This document shows, piece after piece, positions 31,197 through 39,764 of a stretch of 52,460 nucleotides of DNA; position 1 is the stretch's first letter; every line of letters begins with the position of its first letter. The stretch spans positions 1 to 52,460 of the forward strand of contig CAZKHJ010000016.1 in NCBI GenBank assembly GCA_964552675.1, given 5' to 3'. Source of the stretch: Sulfurimicrobium sp964552675 (GTDB lineage Bacteria; Pseudomonadota; Gammaproteobacteria; Burkholderiales; Sulfuricellaceae). The notes under the pieces are model-generated. The model was not told where the DNA came from and did not search any database. It saw nothing but the letters and a program-made list of their open reading frames with translations. A program made the position numbers and the translations under genes.

Positions 31197-33353
31197 ATGG
31201 CGACCCAGAGCCAATCCGCATTCAACGCGCAGCTGAAGAAGTTCTACGGTTTCTATACCGGCGGCTTCATCGGTTTTGTCATCATCCTGGCCATCCTCGA
31301 GCAGATGGGGGTACCCAACAAGGTTCTCGGCTATATTTTCCTGCTCGCCACCATCGGCCTGTATGCCGGTATCGGCATCATGTCCCGCACCGCTGACGTG
31401 TCCGAGTATTATGTTGCTGGCCGCCGTGTCCCGGCTTTCTTCAACGGCATGGCCACCGGCGCGGACTGGATGTCGGCTGCCAGCTTCATCGGCATGGCCG
31501 GCACCCTGTATGCTTCCGGCTACGATGGCCTGGCCTTCGTCATGGGCTGGACCGGCGGCTACTGCCTGGTGGCCCTGTTTCTTGCGCCCTACCTGCGCAA
31601 GTTCGGCCAGTTCACTATTCCCGACTTTCTCGGCGCCCGTTACGGTGGCAATATCCCGCGCACCATCGGTGTGATCGCGGCGATCATCTGCTCCTTCACT
31701 TATGTGATCGCGCAGATCTACGGTGTGGGCCTGATCACCAGCCGTTTCACCGGGCTGGAGTTTCAGGTCGGGGTGTTTGTCGGTCTTGCCGGCATCCTGG
31801 TGTGCTCCTTCCTCGGTGGCATGCGCGCGGTGACCTGGACCCAGGTGGCGCAGTACATCATCCTTATTGTCGCCTACATGATTCCGGTGGTATGGCTGTC
31901 GGTGCAGCATACCGGCAACCCGATTCCGCAGATTGCCTATGGCCAGGCGCTGCAGAAGGTGACGGAGAAGGAAAAGGAACTGAACGACCCGAATACCGTG
32001 CTGGGCAAAGCTGAAGCCGAAGTCCGCGCGATCCACAAGAAAAAGCAGGAGGACATGGAAGCCAAGCTGAAGGCGCTGGAAACCGGTGGTGCAGCCTATC
32101 TGGCGGAAGAGAAAGCCAAGGTCGAGATGAAACTGGCTGATCTCAAGGCTGCCCCTGCACCCGATGCCAAGGCGATCGAGGCTGCTGAAAAAGCCGTCAA
32201 GGACTTCCCTGCTGACGAAGCCAAGGCCAAGGAAGCATGGAAGAAAGCGGCCGATGGTGCCAAGGCCAAGGCTGCGCCGGTCAAGGCCCATGCCGAGCCG
32301 TTTGCGGGCAAGGGCGCCGAGGCGAAGCTGCGCAAGAGCAATCCTGACGCAGCGCCGGAAGAAATCGCCAAGGCCAGGGCCGAGGATGACAAGGAAGCCA
32401 ACAAGAAGCGCAAGAACTTCCTTGCCCTGGTACTGTGCCTGATGGTGGGTACCGCCGCATTGCCGCACATCCTGATGCGCTACTACACCACGCCGAGTGT
32501 GAAGGAAGCGCGCCAGTCGGTGTTCTGGTCGCTGTTCTTCATCTTCCTGCTGTATTTCACCGCGCCGGCTCTGGCGGTGCTGGCGAAGTTCGACGTTTAC
32601 CACCTCCTGGTCGGTTCGAAGTTTTCCGAGCTGCCTAACTGGGTGAATGCCTGGGCTGCGGTGGACAAGACCCTGATGAGCATTACCGATCTCAACAAGG
32701 ACGGCATCGTGCAGCTGGCGGAAATCACCATCGGCAACGACCTGATCGTGCTGGCCACGCCGGAAATCGCCGGCCTGCCTTATGTGATCTCGGGCCTGGT
32801 GGCAGCGGGCGGCCTGGCGGCGGCGCTTTCCACCGCCGACGGTCTGCTCCTGACCATCGCCAATGCCCTGTCGCACGATGTCTACTACAAGATGATCGAC
32901 CCGCATGCCCCGACTACCCGCCGTCTGGCGGTATCCAAGGGCCTGTTGCTGGTAGTGGCGATTTGCGCGGCCTGGGTCACCTCGCTCAAGCCGGGCGACA
33001 TCCTGTTCCTGGTCGGTGCGGCGTTCTCGCTGGCGGCATCCGGCTTCTTCCCGGCGCTGGTGCTGGGGGTGTTCTGGAAGCGTGCCAACAAGCTGGGAGC
33101 AATCATCGGCATGCTGGGCGGGCTGGGTATCTGCATGTACTACATGTACATGACCTATCCGTTCTTTGGGGTAAATGCACCGAAGTGGTGGGACATTGAC
33201 CCGATCTCGGCCGGCATTTTCGGCATCCCGGCCGGCATCATCGGCGTGATCGTGGGCAGCCTGATCAGCCCGGCTCCAAGCAAGGAAGTACAGGAGCTGG
33301 TGGATCACGTGCGCTATCCCAATCTGGAAGGGCAGGCTGCCAAAGCGGTATAA
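31197..33353 (+). CDS. VC_2705-type SSS symporter with charged central insertion
   Basis: A 718-residue sodium:solute symporter. SSS features include YYVAGRRVPAFFNGMATGADWMSAASFIGMAG (about 71-102), FLGGMRAVTWTQ (205-216) and GTAALPHILMRYYTTP (about 418-433). A second-half STADGLLLTIANALSHD motif follows. Between two membrane helices, about residues 250-405, there is a long Lys/Ala/Glu-rich stretch (ALQKVTEKEKELND through AEDDKEANKKRKN) predicted to be helical or coiled coil and cytoplasmic. It makes the protein clearly longer than most family members, which I recall as roughly 550-600 residues. It probably imports a short carboxylate such as acetate. A strong terminator follows. Confidence 0.85.
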   Translation: MATQSQSAFNAQLKKFYGFYTGGFIGFVIILAILEQMGVPNKVLGYIFLLATIGLYAGIGIMSRTADVSEYYVAGRRVPAFFNGMATGADWMSAASFIGMAGTLYASGYDGLAFVMGWTGGYCLVALFLAPYLRKFGQFTIPDFLGARYGGNIPRTIGVIAAIICSFTYVIAQIYGVGLITSRFTGLEFQVGVFVGLAGILVCSFLGGMRAVTWTQVAQYIILIVAYMIPVVWLSVQHTGNPIPQIAYGQALQKVTEKEKELNDPNTVLGKAEAEVRAIHKKKQEDMEAKLKALETGGAAYLAEEKAKVEMKLADLKAAPAPDAKAIEAAEKAVKDFPADEAKAKEAWKKAADGAKAKAAPVKAHAEPFAGKGAEAKLRKSNPDAAPEEIAKARAEDDKEANKKRKNFLALVLCLMVGTAALPHILMRYYTTPSVKEARQSVFWSLFFIFLLYFTAPALAVLAKFDVYHLLVGSKFSELPNWVNAWAAVDKTLMSITDLNKDGIVQLAEITIGNDLIVLATPEIAGLPYVISGLVAAGGLAAALSTADGLLLTIANALSHDVYYKMIDPHAPTTRRLAVSKGLLLVVAICAAWVTSLKPGDILFLVGAAFSLAASGFFPALVLGVFWKRANKLGAIIGMLGGLGICMYYMYMTYPFFGVNAPKWWDIDPISAGIFGIPAGIIGVIVGSLISPAPSKEVQELVDHVRYPNLEGQAAKAV

Positions 33354-33377
33354 GCCGGTTTCTTCCGTGAAATGAAC

Positions 33378-33406
33378 AAGGCCCGCTTGCGCGGGCCTTG
33401 TTTTTT
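33378..33406 (+). terminator. rho-independent terminator after second symporter
   Basis: A nine-base-pair perfect stem AAGGCCCGC/GCGGGCCTT with the TTGC loop is followed by G and six T residues. It lies 24 bases after the symporter stop and before the convergent SUMF1-like gene. Confidence 0.93.
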
Positions 33407-33417
33407 ATGTGATCGGT

Positions 33418-34431
33418 TTACTGCCCTGCTTCATCCGCTTCGCGCAACAGTCGCATACCGACCAGTGTGTAGCGTGTTCCCGGCGAGTTCCAGTTGCGGT
33501 ATGAGGCGCGGGCGTAAAATGGCCAGGTATGCCACGAACCGCCGCGCCGCACGCGCACGCTGCCTGTTGCGGGACCCTGGGGGTCGTCGGAGGGTGAATT
33601 TGCATAATAGTGCTCGTCATGCCAATCCGAGACCCATTCCCACACGTTGCCGTGCATGTCGTAAAGGCCCAGCGCGTTGGGCGCGAAACTGCCGACCGGG
33701 GAGGTAAAGGCAAAGCCGTCATGCCCCGCCAGCGCATATGCCTGCCACTGCGGCCAGTTCTTCTGCGCGTCGGCGTCAAAGGTGTTGGCGACTTTCAGCA
33801 ATGATTGAGGGTCGTCACCGCTGTGGTAGCGCGTCCGGGTGCCGGCACGGCAGGCATATTCCCATTCGGCTTCGGTCGGCAGGCGGTATTTCTTTCCTTC
33901 CGTCTTGCTGAGCCAATTGCTCAGCGCCACGGCATCGTTCCAGGTGACATTTACCACCGGATGATCATCGTCTTGCCGGAAGCCGGGATTTTGCCACGAA
34001 TATTTTGGATTCCGTCCGTCGAAGGCATCCCCATGTTCGGACTGTTTGGGGTCGTAAAGGGGGTTGTAGCCGTAGCCGCCACCGTCGGCTTCCGATTCCG
34101 GCCTGTAGCCGGAGGCTGCCAGAAATTTGCGGAATTGTCCGACTGTTACTTCGTACTGTCCCAAGTAAAAAGGCCGGGTGATGCGTACTTTGTGCACGGG
34201 TGCTTCGTCGCCCAGCAACAGGAAGCGCTCGCGGCCATATTGCGGGTAAGCCTGGGCAAGTGCCTCGGGCGACTCATCGCTGCCCATCATGAATTCGCCC
34301 GCTGGAACCGGAACGAATTTCATCCCCAGCGAGTTTTCGATGATCTGCGGTGGAATTTTTGTTGGTTCGGCCGGGCTGGTGGTCGAAAAAACCATTATGG
34401 GCAAAAAAAACAACGCGGCACGTGAAAACAT
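33418..34431 (-). CDS. SUMF1/FGE-like exported protein lacking catalytic cysteines
   Basis: A 337-residue protein with a signal peptide (residues 1-21) and a formylglycine-generating-enzyme sulfatase domain over most of its length. FVPVPAGEFMMGS opens the domain, and VNVTWNDAVALSNWLSKTEGKKYRLPTEAEWEYACRAGT and GLYDMHGNVWEWVSDW are classic markers. The RGGSW segment continues as HTWPFYARASYRNW; active aerobic enzymes have the redox Cys pair here, and none is visible. It is therefore probably a binding or structural member, as in many bacterial homologues. It follows the TPR gene by 31 bases, and both are on the minus strand. Confidence 0.85.
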   Translation of the reverse strand: MFSRAALFFLPIMVFSTTSPAEPTKIPPQIIENSLGMKFVPVPAGEFMMGSDESPEALAQAYPQYGRERFLLLGDEAPVHKVRITRPFYLGQYEVTVGQFRKFLAASGYRPESEADGGGYGYNPLYDPKQSEHGDAFDGRNPKYSWQNPGFRQDDDHPVVNVTWNDAVALSNWLSKTEGKKYRLPTEAEWEYACRAGTRTRYHSGDDPQSLLKVANTFDADAQKNWPQWQAYALAGHDGFAFTSPVGSFAPNALGLYDMHGNVWEWVSDWHDEHYYANSPSDDPQGPATGSVRVRRGGSWHTWPFYARASYRNWNSPGTRYTLVGMRLLREADEAGQ

Positions 34432-34462
34432 GGCTGATTTCCTTGCGGCGATCCCTGAATTA

Positions 34463-35053
34463 TTAAACCGCCAGATCCTTTACCAGATGGGCGAGGTCAC
34501 CGCGCTCCGTCTCCTGGATCAGTCGCCGGGTCATGACGGGGTCGAAGCGCAACAGATGGTGCACGACTTCGCTGACCTTGTCTGGCTGATGGCTATGGTG
34601 GTAGGCCATACCGAGGGCGTACCAGGCGTGGCCGTTCATGGGCTGAAGCTCGGCGGCGCGGGCAAGGGCCGCGACAGCTTCTTCGTGCTGGCCCTGCACG
34701 GCATGAGCTATTCCCATGCCATACCAGGCCCGATCGAGCGTCGGCTTCAGGCGTACCGCCTCATGAAATGCCTCGATGGCGCCGGGCCGGTCATGTGCCT
34801 GATCGCGGATAAATCCCAGGTTGAACCAGGTATCGGCATCGCCGGGTTTGAGCCGTAACGCGTGCAGATAATAGTCCGCGGCCTGCGGGTATTCGTGCTG
34901 CATGGCGTGCAGATAGCCCAGACATTTGGCCGCCTGGGCAAAATCGGGATCGTGGCGCAAGACCTCGCGGTACGCCGCGATGGCGGCCTGCGGGCGTTTG
35001 ATGGCTTCGAACAGTAAGCCGCGCAGATAATGACGCCAGGGTTCAAATTTCAT
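34463..35053 (-). CDS. TPR-repeat protein
   Basis: A 196-residue protein made of about five tetratricopeptide repeats (AIAAYREVLRHDPDFAQAAKCLGYLHAM, YYLHALRLKPGDADTWFNLGFI, AIEAFHEAVRLKPTLDRAWYGMGIA, AVAALARAAELQPMNGHAWYALGMA). No signal peptide is seen, so it is cytosolic. TPR proteins act as protein-protein adaptors; no partner is known, but the SUMF1-like protein encoded downstream is a candidate. The MKFEPWRHY start has GAGGAAG upstream. The gene start is 59 bases from the divergent small membrane protein gene. Confidence 0.85.
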   Translation of the reverse strand: MKFEPWRHYLRGLLFEAIKRPQAAIAAYREVLRHDPDFAQAAKCLGYLHAMQHEYPQAADYYLHALRLKPGDADTWFNLGFIRDQAHDRPGAIEAFHEAVRLKPTLDRAWYGMGIAHAVQGQHEEAVAALARAAELQPMNGHAWYALGMAYHHSHQPDKVSEVVHHLLRFDPVMTRRLIQETERGDLAHLVKDLAV

Positions 35054-35112
35054 GCAGGGTGCTTCCTCTATCCGATACAATCCGGAACGGTTGGTGTGAG
35101 GGAAAATCAGGC

Positions 35113-35415
35113 ATGGCGCAATGGGATCTGTTTTTGGTGAGTGCGTTGCGGGCGATCGTCGAAGTTGCCGGCTTCGTGCTGCTGGGCCAGGGGCTTCTGG
35201 CTGTGCTGGCCGGCAAGGCGCGCCAGCAGAATTTTGTGTATCAGCTGTTCCAGGTGGTGACCCGCCCGGTGGTCCGGGTGGTGCGTTTCGTCACCCCTCG
35301 TTTCATTCTCGACCAACACATGCCGCTGGTGAGCTTTTTTGTGCTGGTGTGGCTGTGGGTTGCGCTGGCTTTCGTCAAACGCTATTTGTGCGCCTTGCAC
35401 GGCTTGAACTGCTAG
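35113..35415 (+). CDS. small two-helix membrane protein, unknown
   Basis: A 100-residue protein with two predicted membrane helices (about 12-34 and 70-92) separated by a basic segment (GKARQQNFVYQLFQVVTRPVVRVVRFVTP). I do not recognise a characterised family. The ATG at 35113 is preferred over upstream starts because it removes a hydrophilic, low-quality extension. Its last four bases overlap the end of the convergent TauD-like gene. Codon use looks normal for the window, so it is likely a real gene. Confidence 0.65.
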   Translation: MAQWDLFLVSALRAIVEVAGFVLLGQGLLAVLAGKARQQNFVYQLFQVVTRPVVRVVRFVTPRFILDQHMPLVSFFVLVWLWVALAFVKRYLCALHGLNC

Positions 35416-36323
35416 CGGTAAATGCTTGCCAGTTCGGTGCCCGCGATGCGGTCGTAATATCGGGCGCGGTACAGCAGGCGATGGCAGTGCCCATCGTCGC
35501 TGAAGCTGGCGCGGTCGTGCAGCACGTTGTTGCAGATCAGGCCCATGCCCGGCTCCAGGCGTCCACGGAAGATGTAGGGCGAATCGCTGTTGAGCAGTTT
35601 TTCCAGAAAGGTGACAGCGGCTTCCACCAAGGGCGTCTTTTTCCAGCGGATGCTGCGGGTGCGCGCGGTGTAGCGCATGTGCAGGTCGCCGCTCGTGGGG
35701 TGGAGGGAAAACACCGGCCCGGTTTCATCGGGCCGCGCGACGCCATCCTCGTCCATGCGTGCGGGGATGGTCATGGCGTCGGCCTCCATCAGGGCCCGAA
35801 TGTAATCGGGATTGGCGTCGCGCAGCAGAATATAGGCAATTTCGTGGTCCATCAGGCCGTTTTCACCCCCCGTCGCCGCGCTGCACACGCAGTGCAGCTG
35901 CACCCCCCAGATCTGGCGCTCGCTCGGGTTGTAGTAGCCGTCGGTGTGCCATTTGATGGGGCGGTCGGTATAGGGGATGTAGTGCTGGTGCTCGCCGCCG
36001 GAGTGAACGGCGAGGGAGGTGATGCCGTCATCGTCTGCCAGCATGTTGCGGTCCAGGCGCTTGAGGCCGAACTGGTAGCCGAGCTGGCGCGTGATGTCCT
36101 TGTCCTCGATATTGCCCAGCGGGCTGGTGTAAATCGCCATATTGGCTTTACGGCAGCGCGCCAGGATGGCGCCGTGCTCGTCCTGGCTCAGTTGACGCGG
36201 GTCATTGACGCTGACGATCAGATCCTCGATGCGTGTCGGGTAATTTTCCAGCTTGCGTGCACGCCATTGCTGGTAGTCTGTGTCCCCGTCCAGGGAAAAC
36301 GGGTCGAAGCCGGGGTGGGCCAT
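35412..36323 (-). CDS. TauD/TfdA-family dioxygenase
   Basis: A 303-residue Fe(II)/2-oxoglutarate-dependent oxygenase. The iron ligands appear as H126-x-D128 in IKWHTDGYY and the distal histidine in the VLHDRASF segment near 265-270. The protein otherwise keeps the jelly-roll pattern, ending in RLLYRARYYDR. The substrate cannot be predicted; family members act on sulfonates, aromatic ethers, carnitine precursors and others. It stands alone on the minus strand with no sulfonate transport genes nearby. Confidence 0.85.
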   Translation of the reverse strand: MAHPGFDPFSLDGDTDYQQWRARKLENYPTRIEDLIVSVNDPRQLSQDEHGAILARCRKANMAIYTSPLGNIEDKDITRQLGYQFGLKRLDRNMLADDDGITSLAVHSGGEHQHYIPYTDRPIKWHTDGYYNPSERQIWGVQLHCVCSAATGGENGLMDHEIAYILLRDANPDYIRALMEADAMTIPARMDEDGVARPDETGPVFSLHPTSGDLHMRYTARTRSIRWKKTPLVEAAVTFLEKLLNSDSPYIFRGRLEPGMGLICNNVLHDRASFSDDGHCHRLLYRARYYDRIAGTELASIYR

Positions 36324-36521
36324 GAAATCAAATCCTCGATCGCATCAATTTTGTCCGAAGGCGAGTATACCCGCCTTTGCAGGTGCGATAAAGGAAGGGT
36401 AGGATGTGCCCGTCAGGCAGCCTTCCTTGCGGTGGACAGGCCTTGTTTGTATTATTTGGACCGGACTGGCATGATGCTTGCTGCCGGAATTTGGAATCCT
36501 ACCGCTTGGGTGAAAACTGGA

Positions 36522-38240
36522 ATGCTAGATTTTCTGCCGTTTGGCCGAAAAAAATCGCCGCCCCCCTCCGATCCGCTGGGCAGCCTTAAGGCTGCTACGG
36601 CGTGGATGCACGAATTGCCCATGGGGGATACGTTTGCCGCCCATGAGAAAATCGTAACGGCGCTCAGTGAATTCAATGAAAAAACCGAGCCGCCCGGCAA
36701 GCAGCGCTTGCAGGTGCTGATGCATCTTGATGAGGTTGCGCTGGAATTGCAGCATGCCCTGACCCAGCAATATCTTCTCAATCCCCGCATGTCGCGCCAG
36801 ATCGAGAGCCGATTGTGGAATGCGGTATTCTCCTTCCACTGGCAGATGGCGCGCGGCTACCATATGTTCATCATGGCTTATGTGGGCGATCCCAATGGCA
36901 GCGAGATTCGCCACGAGATCCCCCTGATTACCGCGCGCGCCATCCGGCATTTCGCGATGCAGGCCAAATGGCGCTATTTCCGCTATGAGGCGATCGGTGC
37001 CAAGTTGTGGAAACACGTCCACAACCTCTACCGCCTGGCCGAATATGAAGAGTTCGAGCACAAATCCCTGCTGCTCTATCCCAAATGCCTGCGCCATACG
37101 ACCTGCAGCGAGGAGTATCTCCAGCTGCTCTGCCTGGATGTGCTCAATACCAACAGCCTGTTCCCGAAACAGATCGAGATGGTGGATCTGTGGCTCGACA
37201 GCTGGGCTGCGCCGCTGAGGCTGGAACGGGATTACGATCCCGAGCGCCACGTGTTCTGCGTTAATCTGGGTGAGGACAAGGGGCCTCGCCGGGCGCGCAA
37301 GCCGGCGGCGGACGGCATGTTGCGTTGCTGGGGAAGCGACAAATTGATGGCGCTGGTCGCACAGACCAAAGTGGCGCTGCAACATGGCGAGGCGCCGGCC
37401 AAACTGGGGCTGGGCGAGGATTGCCGCCTGCCCGCCTGCCTCGAATTCATTGAACGGATTTCCCAGCAGTGGTCTCCGGCAGGTGAGGGGCGAGTGCGCC
37501 GCAAGCAGGAGCGTGTCGCCAAGGTCAAACTGATCGACGTGGTGAAGGATTTTCTCGAAATCTGCGCGCTGGTGAAACGGGACAATGAAGCGCTTACCCC
37601 CAAACAGCAGGAACAGGAGCAGGATGTCAAAATCAGTTATGAGGAAATGCTGGATGTGCGTCTTTATGGTTTTGTGACCCAGCGCACGCAGACCAAGCTG
37701 AACCAGACCGCCCAATCCCAGATGGCCAGGCCGGTGCAGGAGGCCGCCCATCACGAGCGCTGGCTGATGGAGAACGAGAGTTCGAGCGGTTTTGGCGCAA
37801 CCGTGGATTCTGTGCATAACGACTGGGTCAGGCTCGGCAAGCTGGTCGGGCTGAAGCCGGAGCGCAGCCACAACTGGGTGATCGGGGTGGTGCGCCGCCT
37901 CGCGCTGCTGGAATCGGGGCAGCGCAATGTCGGCATTGAAGTCCTGGCCAAGGCGCCGGTGACGGTAACGCTCAAGGCGTCGAAGCCTCGTCATAGTGGT
38001 TATACCGTCGACGGTGTGGATGCCGTTGACATCGTGCTGCCGGTGAGCGCCCTGTATCTGCCGCCTGGTGGCGAGGACAAGAGCGGCGTGAGCCTGATTC
38101 TCGATAGCGTCGAATATGCGCCCGGACGCCATTTCGAATTAAGTGCACGCAGCAGGAGTTATTCGATCACATTAGGCCGGGTGATTGAGAAGGGTGATGA
38201 CTGGCTGCGCGCCAGCTTCGAGATATTGCAGAAAAAATAG
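36522..38240 (+). CDS. large protein with possible PilZ-like C-terminus
   Basis: A 572-residue cytosolic protein with no signal peptide or membrane helices. The first 300 residues are helical, rich in Trp and His (WNAVFSFHWQMARGYHMF, LWKHVHNLYRLAEYEEFEHK), and belong to no family I can name. The last 130 residues (KPERSHNWVIGVVRRLALLESGQRNVGIEVLAK onward) have a beta-rich pattern like a PilZ barrel. The RxxxR and (D/N)xSxxG c-di-GMP residues are not clearly present, so c-di-GMP binding is speculative. The start MLDFLPFG is the first ATG fitting the conserved part; the reading frame extends upstream without a stop but over unrelated DNA. It is not in an operon. Confidence 0.65.
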   Translation: MLDFLPFGRKKSPPPSDPLGSLKAATAWMHELPMGDTFAAHEKIVTALSEFNEKTEPPGKQRLQVLMHLDEVALELQHALTQQYLLNPRMSRQIESRLWNAVFSFHWQMARGYHMFIMAYVGDPNGSEIRHEIPLITARAIRHFAMQAKWRYFRYEAIGAKLWKHVHNLYRLAEYEEFEHKSLLLYPKCLRHTTCSEEYLQLLCLDVLNTNSLFPKQIEMVDLWLDSWAAPLRLERDYDPERHVFCVNLGEDKGPRRARKPAADGMLRCWGSDKLMALVAQTKVALQHGEAPAKLGLGEDCRLPACLEFIERISQQWSPAGEGRVRRKQERVAKVKLIDVVKDFLEICALVKRDNEALTPKQQEQEQDVKISYEEMLDVRLYGFVTQRTQTKLNQTAQSQMARPVQEAAHHERWLMENESSSGFGATVDSVHNDWVRLGKLVGLKPERSHNWVIGVVRRLALLESGQRNVGIEVLAKAPVTVTLKASKPRHSGYTVDGVDAVDIVLPVSALYLPPGGEDKSGVSLILDSVEYAPGRHFELSARSRSYSITLGRVIEKGDDWLRASFEILQKK

Positions 38241-38256
38241 CGCAACGCGCCGGCCG

Positions 38257-38286
38257 GAAAAAAGAAAGGCCCCGCGAACGGGGCCC
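38257..38286 (-). terminator. terminator of minus-strand regulator block
   Basis: GGCCCC-GCGAAC-GGGGCC (38268-38285) forms a six-base-pair stem. Read on the minus strand it is followed by TTTCTTTTTT. It lies downstream of the NarL-type regulator, which ends at 38366, and probably ends that transcript. It could also slow the convergent plus-strand transcript. Confidence 0.7.
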
Positions 38287-38365
38287 AAATATATTGAACA
38301 GAAACAAGCATCACACTTGCAAAACCAGTATAGCACAGAACCCTGCGGGCGCTAGTCTTTTGTAA

Positions 38366-39022
38366 CTACGTGCCCTGGTCTTTAGCTACCGTGTCGCCGG
38401 GCCTGGCGAGGCCCTGTTCCAGCGCGAAGGTTGCCACCTGTACCCGGTTGTCGAAACCCAGCTTTTCCAGGATGCTGCGCAGATGGTTGCGCACAGTGTT
38501 CTCGGACAGGCCCAGGGCATCGCCAATTCCGCGGTTGCTCAAGCCGCGCGCGACATAGCCGACGATTTCCCGTTCGCGCTGGGAAAGTTTGCCTACGGCG
38601 CTTTGCCCCAGTTCGCCGCGCGCGATTTTCTGCAGCACGTGTGCGGGGAAAATGCTGCTGCCCTGGTTGACGGCGATGATGGACTGGATGATCTGGTCCG
38701 GTTCGCTGGATTTGAGCAGGTAGCCGTCCACGCCTTTTTCCATCGCGTAGCTGATTTCATGGTCTTCCTCCGCCATGGTCAGCATGATGGTCTTGATGCG
38801 ATGCCGCCGCAGATCGGGCAGCAGGTCGAGGCCGTCTTCCTCGCCCAGGGTGCGGTCGAGCAGGGCCACATCGGCGTGGCCGCCCTGCTGCAGCCATTCG
38901 CGCACGCTGGCGGCATTGGCGAACTGGGCGGCAACCGCGATGTCGGCGCGGTTCTCCAGCAGGTGCAGCAGACCCTTGCGAAACAGGGGGTGATCGTCCA
39001 CCAGGATGACGCTCAGGGCCAT
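38366..39022 (-). CDS. NarL/FixJ-type response regulator
   Basis: A 218-residue regulator with receiver (D9 and D10, phospho-acceptor D56 in VALLDRTLG, switch lysine in YLLKS) and a LuxR-type helix-turn-helix (LSQREREIVGYVARGL to LSENTVRNHLRSILEKLGF). It is probably a DNA-binding activator or repressor. No histidine kinase is next to it, so it is an orphan in this window. Its start is four bases from the dsbA stop codon, so it is likely transcribed with dsbA. Confidence 0.92.
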   Translation of the reverse strand: MALSVILVDDHPLFRKGLLHLLENRADIAVAAQFANAASVREWLQQGGHADVALLDRTLGEEDGLDLLPDLRRHRIKTIMLTMAEEDHEISYAMEKGVDGYLLKSSEPDQIIQSIIAVNQGSSIFPAHVLQKIARGELGQSAVGKLSQREREIVGYVARGLSNRGIGDALGLSENTVRNHLRSILEKLGFDNRVQVATFALEQGLARPGDTVAKDQGT

Positions 39023-39026
39023 GGTT

Positions 39027-39680
39027 CTAGTTCTTGCCGCCGCGATCCTGGCGCACTTTGCGCGTCAGCTCGTCCAGGGTTGCGAGCAGTTGGTCGTTGC
39101 CGCCGGTCTGGGAGGCAGAAGTCATATATTTGCCTTCCACCACGAAGGAGGGTACGCCTGTAATGCCATAGGCACGGGTCAGTTGCTTGGCGCGCTGAGC
39201 CTTGCTCATGACGGCGAAGGAGGCATAGATATCGGCAAACTTCTTGCCATCCACGCCCTGTTTGCCAACCCATTCCTGCAGGGTTTTTTCATTGGTGAGA
39301 TCAATGTGCTGTACATGGGTGGCATTGAAAATGGCCGGGTGCAGTTTGTCCAGTACGCCCATCGCTTCGGCAGCGTAGAAAATCCGGGTGAAAATCATCC
39401 ACTTGTCGCTGAATACCGCAGGCAGGCGGCGGAAGGTCACATCACCAGGCAGTTTTTTGGTCCAGGGATTGAGCGCCGGCTCCAGGTCGTGGCAGTGTGG
39501 GCAGGCGTAAGAAAAAAATTCCAGCACTTCGATGTTTTTGCCGGTTTCTGTCGGCTGGGCAGGAGAAACCAGGGTGTACTCCTTGCCCTGTTCCAGTCCG
39601 GCATGAGCAGGTACGTTCCAGGCCAGGGCAAGAAGCAGTGCGGCCGACAGCCAGTGCAGGAAGGCAAAATTTACTTTCAT
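39027..39680 (-). CDS. dsbA: thiol:disulfide interchange protein DsbA
   Basis: A 217-residue periplasmic oxidase of the thioredoxin fold. Signal peptide residues 1-26 end in AHA. The active site C60-P-H-C63 lies in FFSYACPHCHDLEP. The cis-proline loop TGVPSFVV is present, and the helical insertion in between matches DsbA. It introduces disulfide bonds into exported proteins. The start MKVNFAFLHW is chosen because it gives a clean signal peptide. The gene order argS, SPOR protein, dsbA is usual in Betaproteobacteria. Confidence 0.93.
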   Translation of the reverse strand: MKVNFAFLHWLSAALLLALAWNVPAHAGLEQGKEYTLVSPAQPTETGKNIEVLEFFSYACPHCHDLEPALNPWTKKLPGDVTFRRLPAVFSDKWMIFTRIFYAAEAMGVLDKLHPAIFNATHVQHIDLTNEKTLQEWVGKQGVDGKKFADIYASFAVMSKAQRAKQLTRAYGITGVPSFVVEGKYMTSASQTGGNDQLLATLDELTRKVRQDRGGKN

Positions 39681-39764
39681 CTTTCGGTTTCTCCGTGATT
39701 GTTCATGGTATTTCCATCCCGCTACCCTGCGCACGCTGCAGGATAGCCTGGCAGACAGGGCGCT

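Noticed and set aside
35121..36521. Long upstream extension of the 36522-38240 frame
   Set aside because: It runs antisense to the TauD-like gene and has no protein-like pattern; the ATG at 36522 begins the plausible protein.
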